From contig JBQTHP010000268.1 of NCBI GenBank assembly GCA_052389755.1, positions 1 through 6,339 of the forward strand: DNA of 6,339 nt. The letters are read 5' to 3'. Shown here one piece after another: positions 1-6,290 of this stretch. Positions within the stretch are counted from its first letter, which is position 1. Each line of letters starts with the position of its first letter. The DNA is from JBQTHP01 sp052389755 (GTDB lineage: Bacteria > Pseudomonadota > Gammaproteobacteria > Steroidobacterales > Steroidobacteraceae). Under the pieces are notes generated by a model, which was not told the origin of the DNA, did no database searches, and saw nothing but the letters and a program-made list of their open reading frames with translations. Made by a program: the position numbers and the translations under genes.

Positions 1-1
1 C

Positions 2-7
2 GGAGGG
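2..7 (+). promoter_or_regulatory. Ribosome binding site of crcB
   Basis: GGAGGG lies six bases upstream of the TTG at 14. No ATG or GTG is available in the crcB frame between the window edge and this TTG, so the Shine-Dalgarno match is what decides the unusual start codon. Confidence 0.6.
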
Positions 8-13
8 CGATGT

Positions 14-388
14 TTGAATCTGGTGCTCGCGATCGGTGTCGGCGGTGCCCTGGGAAGCATTCTGCGATATACGCTTTCGGCGGCGGCGCACCGGATCGTC
101 AGCACCACCTTTCCGATCGGGACGCTCGTCGTCAATGTCCTCGGAAGCATCGCGATCGGCGTTCTGTACGTGTGGCTCATCGAACGGTTCGGCGCGCGCC
201 CCGAGTTGCGCGCATTTCTCATAGTGGGCGTGCTCGGCGGATTTACGACGTTCTCGAGCTTCTCACTCGAGACCGTGACGCTGCTGATGCAGGCGAGCTA
301 CGGTCGGGCGGCGGTGAACGTCGCCGCGAGTGTGCTCCTCTGTCTGCTCGGTACGCTGGCCGGGATCGCTTTGGGGCGACAGACATGA
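14..388 (+). CDS. crcB: CrcB/Fluc fluoride ion channel
   Basis: This 124-residue inner-membrane protein matches the CrcB (Fluc) family, dimeric channels that export toxic fluoride from the cytoplasm. Family landmarks are visible: GGALGSILRY at residues 10-19 with the conserved Arg18, a conserved Asn41 in NVLGS, and the signature GGFTTFSSFS at 75-84. That signature holds the central sodium-site threonines and the phenylalanines (F80, F83) that line the fluoride path. About four hydrophobic helices can be seen (roughly 2-24, 34-56, 66-90 and 97-120), and the length is normal. The start is TTG at 14, supported by GGAGGG at 2-7; an upstream start outside the window cannot be fully excluded because the frame stays open to the edge. 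The stop overlaps the ATG of the next gene (ATGA at 385-388), implying translational coupling. Any fluoride riboswitch would lie upstream of the window. Confidence 0.93.
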   Translation: MNLVLAIGVGGALGSILRYTLSAAAHRIVSTTFPIGTLVVNVLGSIAIGVLYVWLIERFGARPELRAFLIVGVLGGFTTFSSFSLETVTLLMQASYGRAAVNVAASVLLCLLGTLAGIALGRQT

Positions 389-693
389 AGGAAATCGACG
401 TGATGCTCGTCCGCGTCTACGTGCACGAGCGCGAGCCGCGGCTCAAGGCGATCATGCATCTCCTGCACGACGAGCTGCACGTGCGGGGCGTGACGGCGTT
501 CAGGGGCATTGCAGGGTTCGGTGCCTCAGGTCAGTGGCACGCGGCGGGCGTCGTCGATCTGTCGCTCGACCTGCCGGTGGTCATCGAGTTCTTCGACGAG
601 CCGGCGCGGGCGCGCGAGGCGCTCGAACGCCTGACGACGATGTGCAAGCCGGGTCACGTCGTCGAGTGGTCCGCCAAGGCGACCATACCGTGA
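385..693 (+). CDS. DUF190 family protein, PII-like
   Basis: This 102-residue soluble protein matches the DUF190 family, whose members have a PII-like ferredoxin fold and are often encoded next to crcB. Visible features are an N-terminal beta strand (VMLVRVYVHE), a helix with LKAIMHLLHDELHVRG, the characteristic glycine-rich RGIAGFGASG segment at about residues 38-47, a strand with DLPVVIEFFD, and a C-terminal helix-strand with GHVVEW. The chosen ATG overlaps the crcB stop; the same frame is open further upstream through crcB, but that part is only a shadow of crcB. The biochemical role is not established. Its fixed place beside CrcB suggests a regulatory or ligand-sensing partner for fluoride resistance, which is inference. 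serS follows after 10 bases. Confidence 0.85.
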   Translation: MKEIDVMLVRVYVHEREPRLKAIMHLLHDELHVRGVTAFRGIAGFGASGQWHAAGVVDLSLDLPVVIEFFDEPARAREALERLTTMCKPGHVVEWSAKATIP

Positions 694-703
694 GCAGCCG
701 GCC

Positions 704-1996
704 ATGATCGATCCGAAAATCCTTCGCGCCGATCCGGACGGTGTCGCGCGCAATCTCGCGCGACGCGGCTTCGTCCTGGACGTCGCGGCGCTCAGAAATC
801 TCGACGAGCGGCGCAAGCAGCTACAGATCGACGTCGACCGGCTGCGTGCGGAGCGCAACAGCCATGCGAAGGCGGTGGGCGCGGCAAAGGGTCGCGGTGA
901 GGACATCGGGCCGCTCATCGCGCGCGGCGATGCGCTCACGCGCGAGCTGGCGGGCGTCGAGCAGAGCCTGAACGCGGTGCAGGCCGAGCTCGACGAATGG
1001 ATGCTCGGCTTACCGAACCTGTTGCACGAGAGCGTGCCCGAGGGGCGCGACGAGTCCGCCAACGTCGAGCTGCGAACGTGGCGCGAGCCGCGCAAGCTGC
1101 CCTTCAAGCCGCGCGATCACGTGGAAATCGGCGAGCGGCTCGGGGGACTCGACTTCGAGGCGGCCGGACGGATCGCCGGCACGCGATTCGCCGTCATGCG
1201 CTCGGGTGTCGCGCGCCTGCACCGCGCGCTTGCGCAGTTCATGCTCGATCTGCACGTGGGCGAGCACGGCTACACCGAAGTCCACGTTCCGTATCTCGTG
1301 CCGCGGGCGACGCTGACCGGCACCGGTCAGCTGCCGAAGTTCGAGCAGGATCTCTTCGCCGTAAAGAGTGAGCACGAGTTCTTTCTGATTCCGACGGCCG
1401 AAGTGCCGGTCACGAATCTCGTCCGCGATCAGATCGTGCCGGCCGAAGACCTGCCGTTGAAGCTCGTCGCGCACACCCCCTGCTTTCGCTCCGAAGCCGG
1501 CTCCTACGGCAAGGACACGCGCGGCATGATCCGTCAGCACCAGTTCGACAAAGTGGAGCTGGTGCAGATCGTGCGCCCGGCGGATTCGTATCGCGCGCTC
1601 GAAGAGCTCACCGCGCACGCCGAGGAAGTGCTGAAGCGGCTCGAGCTGCCGTATCGCGTGGTCGCGCTGTGCGCAGGCGACGTCGGCTTCGCGAGCGCGA
1701 AGACTTACGATCTCGAGGTCTGGCTGCCGGCGCAGGATCGGTATCGCGAGATCTCCTCGTGCAGCAATTGCGAGGCGTTTCAGGCGCGACGCATGCAGGC
1801 CCGCTGGCGCAACCCGGCGGGCGGCAAGCCCGAGCCGGTTCACACGCTGAACGGCTCCGGCCTCGCGGTCGGCCGCACGCTGGTTGCCGTGCTCGAGAAC
1901 TGTCAGAACGAAGATGGGTCCGTGACCGTGCCCGGGGTGCTACGCCCGTATATGGGCGGCCTCGAGCGATTGACGATCGAAGTTCTGCGGGTCTAG
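704..1996 (+). CDS. serS: Seryl-tRNA synthetase, class II
   Basis: This cytoplasmic enzyme activates serine with ATP and charges tRNA-Ser (and tRNA-Sec where present). At 430 residues it has the usual bacterial length. The N-terminus MIDPKILRADPDGVARNLARRGF is typical, followed by a long charged antiparallel coiled-coil arm at about residues 28-100 that grips the long variable arm of tRNA-Ser. The catalytic core shows the serine-binding TAE at 231-233, motif 2 with FRSEAG at 261-266 followed by RQHQFDKVE, and motif 3 with NGSGLAVGRT at 383-392 carrying the ATP-binding arginine. It is the third gene of the crcB-DUF190-serS run. Only 10 bases separate it from the gene before, and the spacer has no strong Shine-Dalgarno sequence. 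Its TAG stop overlaps the stop of the convergent kinase remnant. A matching tRNA-Ser gene lies 3.9 kb downstream, probably by chance. Confidence 0.98.
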   Translation: MIDPKILRADPDGVARNLARRGFVLDVAALRNLDERRKQLQIDVDRLRAERNSHAKAVGAAKGRGEDIGPLIARGDALTRELAGVEQSLNAVQAELDEWMLGLPNLLHESVPEGRDESANVELRTWREPRKLPFKPRDHVEIGERLGGLDFEAAGRIAGTRFAVMRSGVARLHRALAQFMLDLHVGEHGYTEVHVPYLVPRATLTGTGQLPKFEQDLFAVKSEHEFFLIPTAEVPVTNLVRDQIVPAEDLPLKLVAHTPCFRSEAGSYGKDTRGMIRQHQFDKVELVQIVRPADSYRALEELTAHAEEVLKRLELPYRVVALCAGDVGFASAKTYDLEVWLPAQDRYREISSCSNCEAFQARRMQARWRNPAGGKPEPVHTLNGSGLAVGRTLVAVLENCQNEDGSVTVPGVLRPYMGGLERLTIEVLRV

Positions 1997-3435
1997 CCGT
2001 TCGAGTGGGACGCGGCGATGAGCGCCTGCAGCGCTTCCGGATCGACCGGCTTGGTCATGTGGTGATCGATCCCGACCTCTTTCGATCGGCGCCGGTCCGC
2101 CTCCTGACCGTATCCCGTCACGGCTACCAGCGGGATGCGACTGAATCTCGGGTTCGCACGCAGTCGGGCAGCGACGTCGTAACCGGTGATATCGGGTAAT
2201 CCGATATCGAGAAGCACGACATCCGGATGGTACGACTCCACTGCCTCGAGGGCGGAGCGGCCGTCGTATTCGCATCTGACCGAGTAGCCGGAAAGCTTCA
2301 GGATCGCAGATACGCTCTCGGCCGCATCGACATTGTCGTGGACGACCAGCACTCGTCTTCGCAGAGCGTCGGTAACGCGCGGCTCTACCTGCTTGGCCGC
2401 GGTGGCGACATCGGCAGGCGTCTGCTTCGAAAGCGGCAGGCGCACCACGAACTCGCTGCCTTGCCCGATGCCGGGACTCGATGCCGTCACCGATCCGTGC
2501 TGCATGGTCACGAGCTGCTTGACGAGCGTCAGGCCGATTCCGAGCCGTCCTTGAGCGCGTCCGAGGGAGGAGTCCACCTGAACGAAGAGGTCGAACACCC
2601 GGGGTAGAAACTCCCGTGCGATCCCGATGCCATAGTCGCGAACGCGGATCACCGCCTCCTCGCCGACAGCTTCGATGGTGAGCCCGATGCGATCGGGTTT
2701 GGGCGTGTACTTCGCCGCATTGGTCAGAGATTCGCGATCACTTGCGAGAGGCGCACCAGATCACCTTCGACGCGCACCGGCTTCTCGGAGAGCGAAAGGA
2801 GGAGCTGATGGCCGCGCGAGTCAATGGCTGGCTGCGCCGTCTCGATGGCTCTCTTGACCGCATCGACGACATCGACGGCATCCCGGCGCAGCTCGATGCG
2901 CCCGCTGATGATCCGTGACACGTCGAGCAGGTCGTCGACCAATCGCACCAGATGCTGTAACTGGCGCTCCACCACGTCGCGGGCGCTCTGCAAGCTGCGT
3001 GCATCCGCGTGGGGCATCTTCATCAGGTGCACCGCATTGCGCATGGGGGCGAGCGGATTCCTCAGCTCGTGCGCGAGCATGGCGAGAAATTCGTCCTTCT
3101 GGCGGTCTGCCGTGGCGAGCTCCTCGAGGCGCAATCGCAATTCCCCTTCGAGTCGCTTGCGATCGGTGATGTCGACGATTGCGCTCAGCGCGAACTCGCC
3201 TTCCTCGGTTTCGATCGGGTTGAGCCCGATCTCGACGGGGAATTCGCTGCCGTCCTTGCGCAGCCCGTAGAGATCACGTCCCGCGCCCATCGGACGCGCC
3301 TGCACGTCGACGAAGAAGCTCTGGCGAAGGCCGGGGTGCGCCGCCCGATAGCGGACGGGTACGAGAGTCTCGATCGGCTGGCCCAGGAGCTCGCTTCGTG
3401 AGTATCCGAAGAGTCGTTCCCGGAGCTTGGCGGGA
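1993..3435 (-). pseudogene. Hybrid sensor histidine kinase, truncated and frameshifted
   Basis: Two reading frames together encode most of a PAS-HisKA-HATPase-receiver kinase, a protein that would sense a signal and relay phosphate from His to its own receiver Asp. PAS homology starts abruptly at RLFGYSRSELLGQ (codons from 3416) and runs to VDITDRKRLEGEL. HisKA follows with AHELRNPLAP (His codon 3071-3069). The frame then hits TGA at 2726-2724 inside the ATPase N box. One base added back there restores NLLTNAAKYTP and the rest of the ATPase: DYGIGI, FDLFVQ and GRLGIGL. The receiver domain has its phosphoacceptor Asp (codon 2208-2206, in LLDIGLP), a Thr in VAVTGYG and a Lys in MTKPVD. However, its acidic pair reads HDN instead of DDN. 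The first 35-40 PAS residues and any proper start are missing; upstream sequence is the peptidase gene. Frames 3539-2724 and 2652-1993 could be annotated as separate proteins, but neither would be a working kinase. Confidence 0.8.
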
Positions 3436-5058
3436 TCATCGGTCCGCGAGCGAATGGATCTCTTCGAGGAGTGTTTCGGGCGAGAGCGGACGCCCGAGGA
3501 ATCGTTCGAGGAGCTTCGCCGTCTCGAGCTCAGCGCCATGCTTCAGCAGTCGCTCGGAGATCCATGCGTACCATTGCGGGTTACCGGAATCGATTCCACC
3601 GATCGCCTCGCGCGTGCGTTTGCGGATCTCTGCGGTCATGATCGCGCCGGCCGCGTATTTGACCATGTAACCGGGATGGGCACCGAGCTGTGCCCGTACC
3701 GCCCACCATGACCACTCCGGATGCGGCGCGATTCCAAGATAGTTCTGCGTGATCTCGGTCCACAGCGCGTTCGGATCGATCTCAGGCGCGCGCAGCATGC
3801 GCAGCTCGAAGAGGCCCCAGGCGACGTCGAGCATCACGAGCGAGTACAGCTCGCGAAGCCCGACCGGGCGCGCCACCGAACGGCCGAGATATTTCTGCTG
3901 CCAGACCGGTTCGAAGATCGACCACGACGGCACATCCGCGAACGCCTCGATGAAAAGCGTATCGGCCCAGAAGAATGCCGGTCGTGTGCGGACGGCGACG
4001 TAGTGCGCGGCATGGCCGGTTTCATGCACGAGCTCGTTCAAGGAATAGAGCCCGCCGTGCTCGTAGTTGCCGGAGATGCGGGGGATCGCCGGCCGCCACC
4101 GCCCATCGACGAACCGCCCGATCCGCACGGTGTCTGCATAGGCGATCGGTGCCTTGCCCGGACGGGGCTCGAGATCGAACAGCACTCCAAGGGTCCGGGG
4201 ATCGGCCCCGAGATCGGCAAAGTAGCGCTCATTGAGCGACCTGAGGATCGCCAGGGGAATCGCAGCGTTCAGCGCGCGACTCGCCTCGCCGTGGCGGTGG
4301 CGGTAGTCCCACGGCTCGACCAGCCGGGCATCTGCGACGTTCGTCCGCCGCCAGGCATCCAGCACGGCGATGAGCCAGCGCTCCAGCGTCTCCGAGTCGG
4401 TGCCCAGGGCGCGCAGTGCCTCGTCGAGCGGAGAGTCCTTGCCGCCGCGGAACGCTGCAGCGGCTTGCACGATCATGCGCCGATAGGGGCTCTCGCGGCT
4501 CCCGTCACCATTCACGGCCTGCCACAAAGGCGCCATCGCGAGGAAGAGCGCTTTGCGTCTCGCGGACTCTTCGATCTCCTGCAGCCGCTGCAGTGCCGTG
4601 CCGCGCGTGGTCGTTCGGCCTTCGAACGTGAGGCGATTCCCGATCTCGTCGAAGCAGGCGTAGAGCGATTCCTGGAGGACGGTGAGCTCGGCGTCCGGGC
4701 GTTTGGACTCATGGCATCGACTGGTCGGCGCCATGGAAGCCGAAGCCTCGCCCGCGAGCTCCTCGAACGTACGCCGCATCAGCCCGACCGCGCGCGCGTC
4801 CTGCGCATCGAGCGCGTTGATACGTATCCCGGTCCACTGTCCGTTGAGCTTTGCGCGCGTCTCGTCGCGGATTCGAAGCCACGCGGCGCGATCCCGGCCA
4901 TCGACGACGCGAACGAGACCCGAATCGATGGTCGCGAGCGCGCCGTGCGCATCGAGGAAGTCGGCGTAGCTCTCCTCGGCGGCGTGCACGGCCGGGTTCG
5001 CGGCGTGGGCCCCGCCAGTCAGTGCGAGCAGAGTGACCGCTATCACGGACGCGGCCAT
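3436..5058 (-). CDS. Exported M2/M3-like zinc metallopeptidase
   Basis: This 540-residue protein is a gluzincin peptidase, probably acting in the periplasm. The N-terminus is a signal peptide (hydrophobic VIAVTLLALTGG, likely cleavage after AHA at residue 19). The zinc site is HETGH at residues 345-349, followed by AAH and, 22 residues on, by Glu371 in FIEAFADVPSW as the likely third ligand. The HExGHxxH form resembles M3 oligopeptidases, whereas EAxxD around the third ligand resembles M2 (ACE-like) enzymes, so I leave the family open. The C-terminus (FLGRPLSPETLLEEI) looks complete. I chose ATG at 5058 because GGGGAGA precedes it at the right distance and the signal peptide begins there. Starts at 5112 or 5094 would overlap vapB and lack such a site. 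It is transcribed away from vapBC and directly towards the kinase remnant. Confidence 0.85.
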   Translation of the reverse strand: MAASVIAVTLLALTGGAHAANPAVHAAEESYADFLDAHGALATIDSGLVRVVDGRDRAAWLRIRDETRAKLNGQWTGIRINALDAQDARAVGLMRRTFEELAGEASASMAPTSRCHESKRPDAELTVLQESLYACFDEIGNRLTFEGRTTTRGTALQRLQEIEESARRKALFLAMAPLWQAVNGDGSRESPYRRMIVQAAAAFRGGKDSPLDEALRALGTDSETLERWLIAVLDAWRRTNVADARLVEPWDYRHRHGEASRALNAAIPLAILRSLNERYFADLGADPRTLGVLFDLEPRPGKAPIAYADTVRIGRFVDGRWRPAIPRISGNYEHGGLYSLNELVHETGHAAHYVAVRTRPAFFWADTLFIEAFADVPSWSIFEPVWQQKYLGRSVARPVGLRELYSLVMLDVAWGLFELRMLRAPEIDPNALWTEITQNYLGIAPHPEWSWWAVRAQLGAHPGYMVKYAAGAIMTAEIRKRTREAIGGIDSGNPQWYAWISERLLKHGAELETAKLLERFLGRPLSPETLLEEIHSLADR

Positions 5059-5092
5059 CGATCTCTCCCCGTTACCGTGGTAATGTAAGCGC
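5059..5092. promoter_or_regulatory. Divergent control region with palindromic operator candidate
   Basis: Only 34 bases separate the peptidase start from the vapB start. They contain a perfect inverted repeat, TTACC-GT-GGTAA, at 5072-5083. On the plus strand TAATGT at 5081-5086 resembles a -10 box and lies only six bases before the vapB ATG. No good -35 box and no Shine-Dalgarno are visible there, so a leaderless vapB transcript is possible. On the minus strand GGGGAGA serves the peptidase. VapBC complexes and AbrB-type antitoxins commonly repress their own promoters by binding inverted repeats, so this palindrome is the natural candidate operator. The promoter and operator assignments are inference. 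Confidence 0.45.
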
Positions 5093-5356
5093 ATGGTCAT
5101 CGCACAGTCCAAAGTGACGGCTCAAGGCCAGATCTCTGTCCCGATGGAGGTTCGCAAGAAGCTCGGAGTCGGACCCGGATCGGTGCTGGAATGGGACGAG
5201 AAAGGCGACCACGTCATCGTCCGACGAGCCGGCCGGTACAGCTCGTCGGACGTGCACGAAGCGATCTTCGGTACGGGCGGCCGGAAGGGGCAGCGTCCCA
5301 CGGATGTAAAGGAAGGCATCCGAAAGTACATTCGCAAGCGGCATGCGCGCCGTTGA
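5093..5356 (+). CDS. vapB: AbrB/MazE-type antitoxin, VapB
   Basis: This 87-residue protein has an N-terminal SpoVT/AbrB swapped-hairpin DNA-binding domain at about residues 5-45: KVTAQGQISVPMEVRKKLGV followed by GSVLEWDEKGDHVIVRR. The basic C-terminal tail, from about residue 48 to the final RKYIRKRHARR, is the part expected to wrap and block the toxin. Such antitoxins neutralise the partner VapC and repress their own operon, with tightest binding in complex with toxin. The in-frame TAA at 5081-5083 rules out a much earlier start. ATG at 5093 lacks a clear Shine-Dalgarno; GTG at 5096 is the only close alternative. It overlaps the toxin gene by 14 bases, the usual arrangement for coupled translation. 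Confidence 0.88.
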   Translation: MVIAQSKVTAQGQISVPMEVRKKLGVGPGSVLEWDEKGDHVIVRRAGRYSSSDVHEAIFGTGGRKGQRPTDVKEGIRKYIRKRHARR

Positions 5357-5723
5357 CACGAACGCGCTCGTTCGGCTCGTTGCGCGCGACGATGCCGAAC
5401 AGGCGCGCGCGGCGGAGAATTTCATCTCGAAGGGTGCATGGGTGTCGCACCTGGCGTTGGCAGAGAGCCTGTGGGTGCTCGATGCCGTATTCGACCGCTC
5501 GCCCGAGCAGATCGCGACCGCCGTCGACATGTTGCTCAATCACAAGGAGTTGACTCTACAGGACTCGGAGGTCGTGGCTGCTGCCCTGGAGCTCTATCGC
5601 CAACGTCCTGCTCTCGGATTCTCGGACTGCCTCATACTCGAGATCGCCCGCAAGGCGGGCCATGGTCCTTTGGGCACAGTCGATCGGGATTTCGCCACGC
5701 TGGCCGACGTCGAGCGTCTGTAG
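5343..5723 (+). CDS. vapC: PIN-domain ribonuclease toxin, VapC
   Basis: This 126-residue protein is a PIN-domain endoribonuclease of the VapC family, which as free toxin cuts RNA (tRNA or rRNA in the studied members) and stops growth. The four acidic metal-binding positions are present: Asp5 in AVDTNALVRL, Glu41 in LALAESLWVL, Asp95 in GFSDCLILEIARKAG, and Asp114 in TVDRDFATL. Length is normal and no lesion is seen, so the toxin looks active. Its ATG lies inside the end of vapB (14-base overlap), without a strong ribosome binding site of its own, so it is probably translated by coupling. The RNA target cannot be read from sequence. A tRNA-Ser gene lies 127 bases downstream, but adjacency is no evidence that it is the target. 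Confidence 0.92.
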   Translation: MRAVDTNALVRLVARDDAEQARAAENFISKGAWVSHLALAESLWVLDAVFDRSPEQIATAVDMLLNHKELTLQDSEVVAAALELYRQRPALGFSDCLILEIARKAGHGPLGTVDRDFATLADVERL

Positions 5724-5773
5724 GCTCAAGCGGCGCGCACTGGCCAAAGTGGAAACAAAATGGAAACATGCCG

Positions 5774-5787
5774 CCCTCCGCGGAGGG
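5774..5787. repeat. Perfect 14-base palindrome
   Basis: CCCTCCGCGGAGGG reads the same on both strands and lies between vapC and the tRNA. It has no loop and no T-run after it, so it does not look like a standard terminator. It could be a protein-binding site or part of a larger fold with the neighbouring inverted repeat. Confidence 0.5.
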
Positions 5788-5800
5788 ATGCAGCGGGTGC

Positions 5801-5817
5801 CTTGAGCTCCGCTCAAG
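5801..5817. repeat. Inverted repeat, 7-base stem with TCC loop
   Basis: CTTGAGC and GCTCAAG pair perfectly around a three-base TCC loop, 33 bases before tRNA-Ser. The GCTCAAG half also occurs just after the vapC stop (5724-5730) and inside vapB (5120-5126). There is no T-tract. It may help end the vapBC transcript or mark a binding site near the tRNA promoter; the function is unproven. Confidence 0.45.
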
Positions 5818-5850
5818 CCGTTGGTCTCGCGCGGCGGAAGCTTCGAAATC

Positions 5851-5942
<92 letters not shown>

Positions 5943-6050
5943 ATCGAAGGGTTAGTCGCGCCCGATGCTCTTGGGGACGGTCTGCACATTGTCAGAAGGA
6001 GGCGGTCAGGTAGCCGTGTATGCTTGGCCCCGGAACAGCGAAGGGCGCCA

Positions 6051-6239
6051 ATGACCGACCGCAGAGGGCAACAGATCATCGACGGCTTTCGCGTCCAGTT
6101 CGTCGATGGCTTCGGGTGGGTGTGCAGTTGCGATCAGTTCGAGGAGCAGAAATTCTGCGAGCACGCCGACAAGGCTGCGGCGACTGCGAAGCGTGAGGCT
6201 CAGGCCAAGCGACGAGGTGGGAGGGGCGAGGGGCATTGA
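6051..6239 (+). CDS. Small SWIM-like zinc-finger protein
   Basis: This 62-residue protein is not one I can name. Its centre, WVCSCDQFEEQKFCEHADKA, contains C25-x-C27-x8-C36-x-H38. That is the CxCxnCxH ligand pattern of SWIM zinc fingers, which usually sit inside larger proteins (SWI2/SNF2 ATPases, transposases) and bind DNA or protein. The N-terminal part (QQIIDGFRVQFVDGFG) could form a beta hairpin leading into the finger. The C-terminal third is rich in Lys, Arg, Ala and Gly and probably flexible or helical and nucleic-acid binding. ATG at 6051 is preceded by GAAGGG at 6040-6045, a fair ribosome binding site. The frame stays open upstream through the tRNA, which is chance. It stands alone between the tRNA and a strong hairpin. 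Zinc binding and function are inference. Confidence 0.6.
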   Translation: MTDRRGQQIIDGFRVQFVDGFGWVCSCDQFEEQKFCEHADKAAATAKREAQAKRRGGRGEGH

Positions 6240-6243
6240 AAGA

Positions 6244-6274
6244 CGCGCGCTGCAGCTCGCCGCCGCAGCGCGCG
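6244..6274. terminator. GC-rich hairpin, possible bidirectional terminator
   Basis: CGCGCGCTGC (6244-6253) pairs perfectly with GCAGCGCGCG (6265-6274) around an 11-base loop, starting five bases after the stop of the small zinc-finger gene. On the minus strand the stem is followed by a short T-rich stretch (TCTTT within the next bases); on the plus strand there is no T-run. It fits a terminator between convergent genes, better for leftward transcription. Confidence 0.5.
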
Positions 6275-6290
6275 CGGATTGCATCGAATC

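Noticed and set aside
10..384. Open frame running into DUF190 from position 10
   Set aside because: This part is out of frame with crcB, arginine-rich and without family features; the real DUF190 start is the ATG at 385.
1010..1843. 277-residue minus-strand open frame
   Set aside because: It is antisense to serS, which has all class II motifs in the other strand.
2724..2730. Programmed frameshift as in prfB (CTT TGA)
   Set aside because: The local sequence CTC TGA C looks superficially similar, but prfB shifts +1 whereas this gene needs -1, and no slippery heptamer is present.
3721..5088. 455-residue plus-strand open frame
   Set aside because: It lies antisense to the metallopeptidase, whose signal peptide and zinc motif are clear. 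The plus-strand translation is rich in Arg, His and Asp with no recognisable domain, as expected of a GC-rich shadow.
5750..5768. Short TGGAAACA repeats as the start of a CRISPR array or attachment site
   Set aside because: Only two 8-base copies exist with a three-base gap, there are no spacers, and no copy of the tRNA 3' end is seen elsewhere in the window.
5989..6024. TTGTCA and TATGCT as a promoter for the small zinc-finger gene
   Set aside because: The boxes are 24 bases apart, well beyond the usual 16-18, so I do not list it as a feature.
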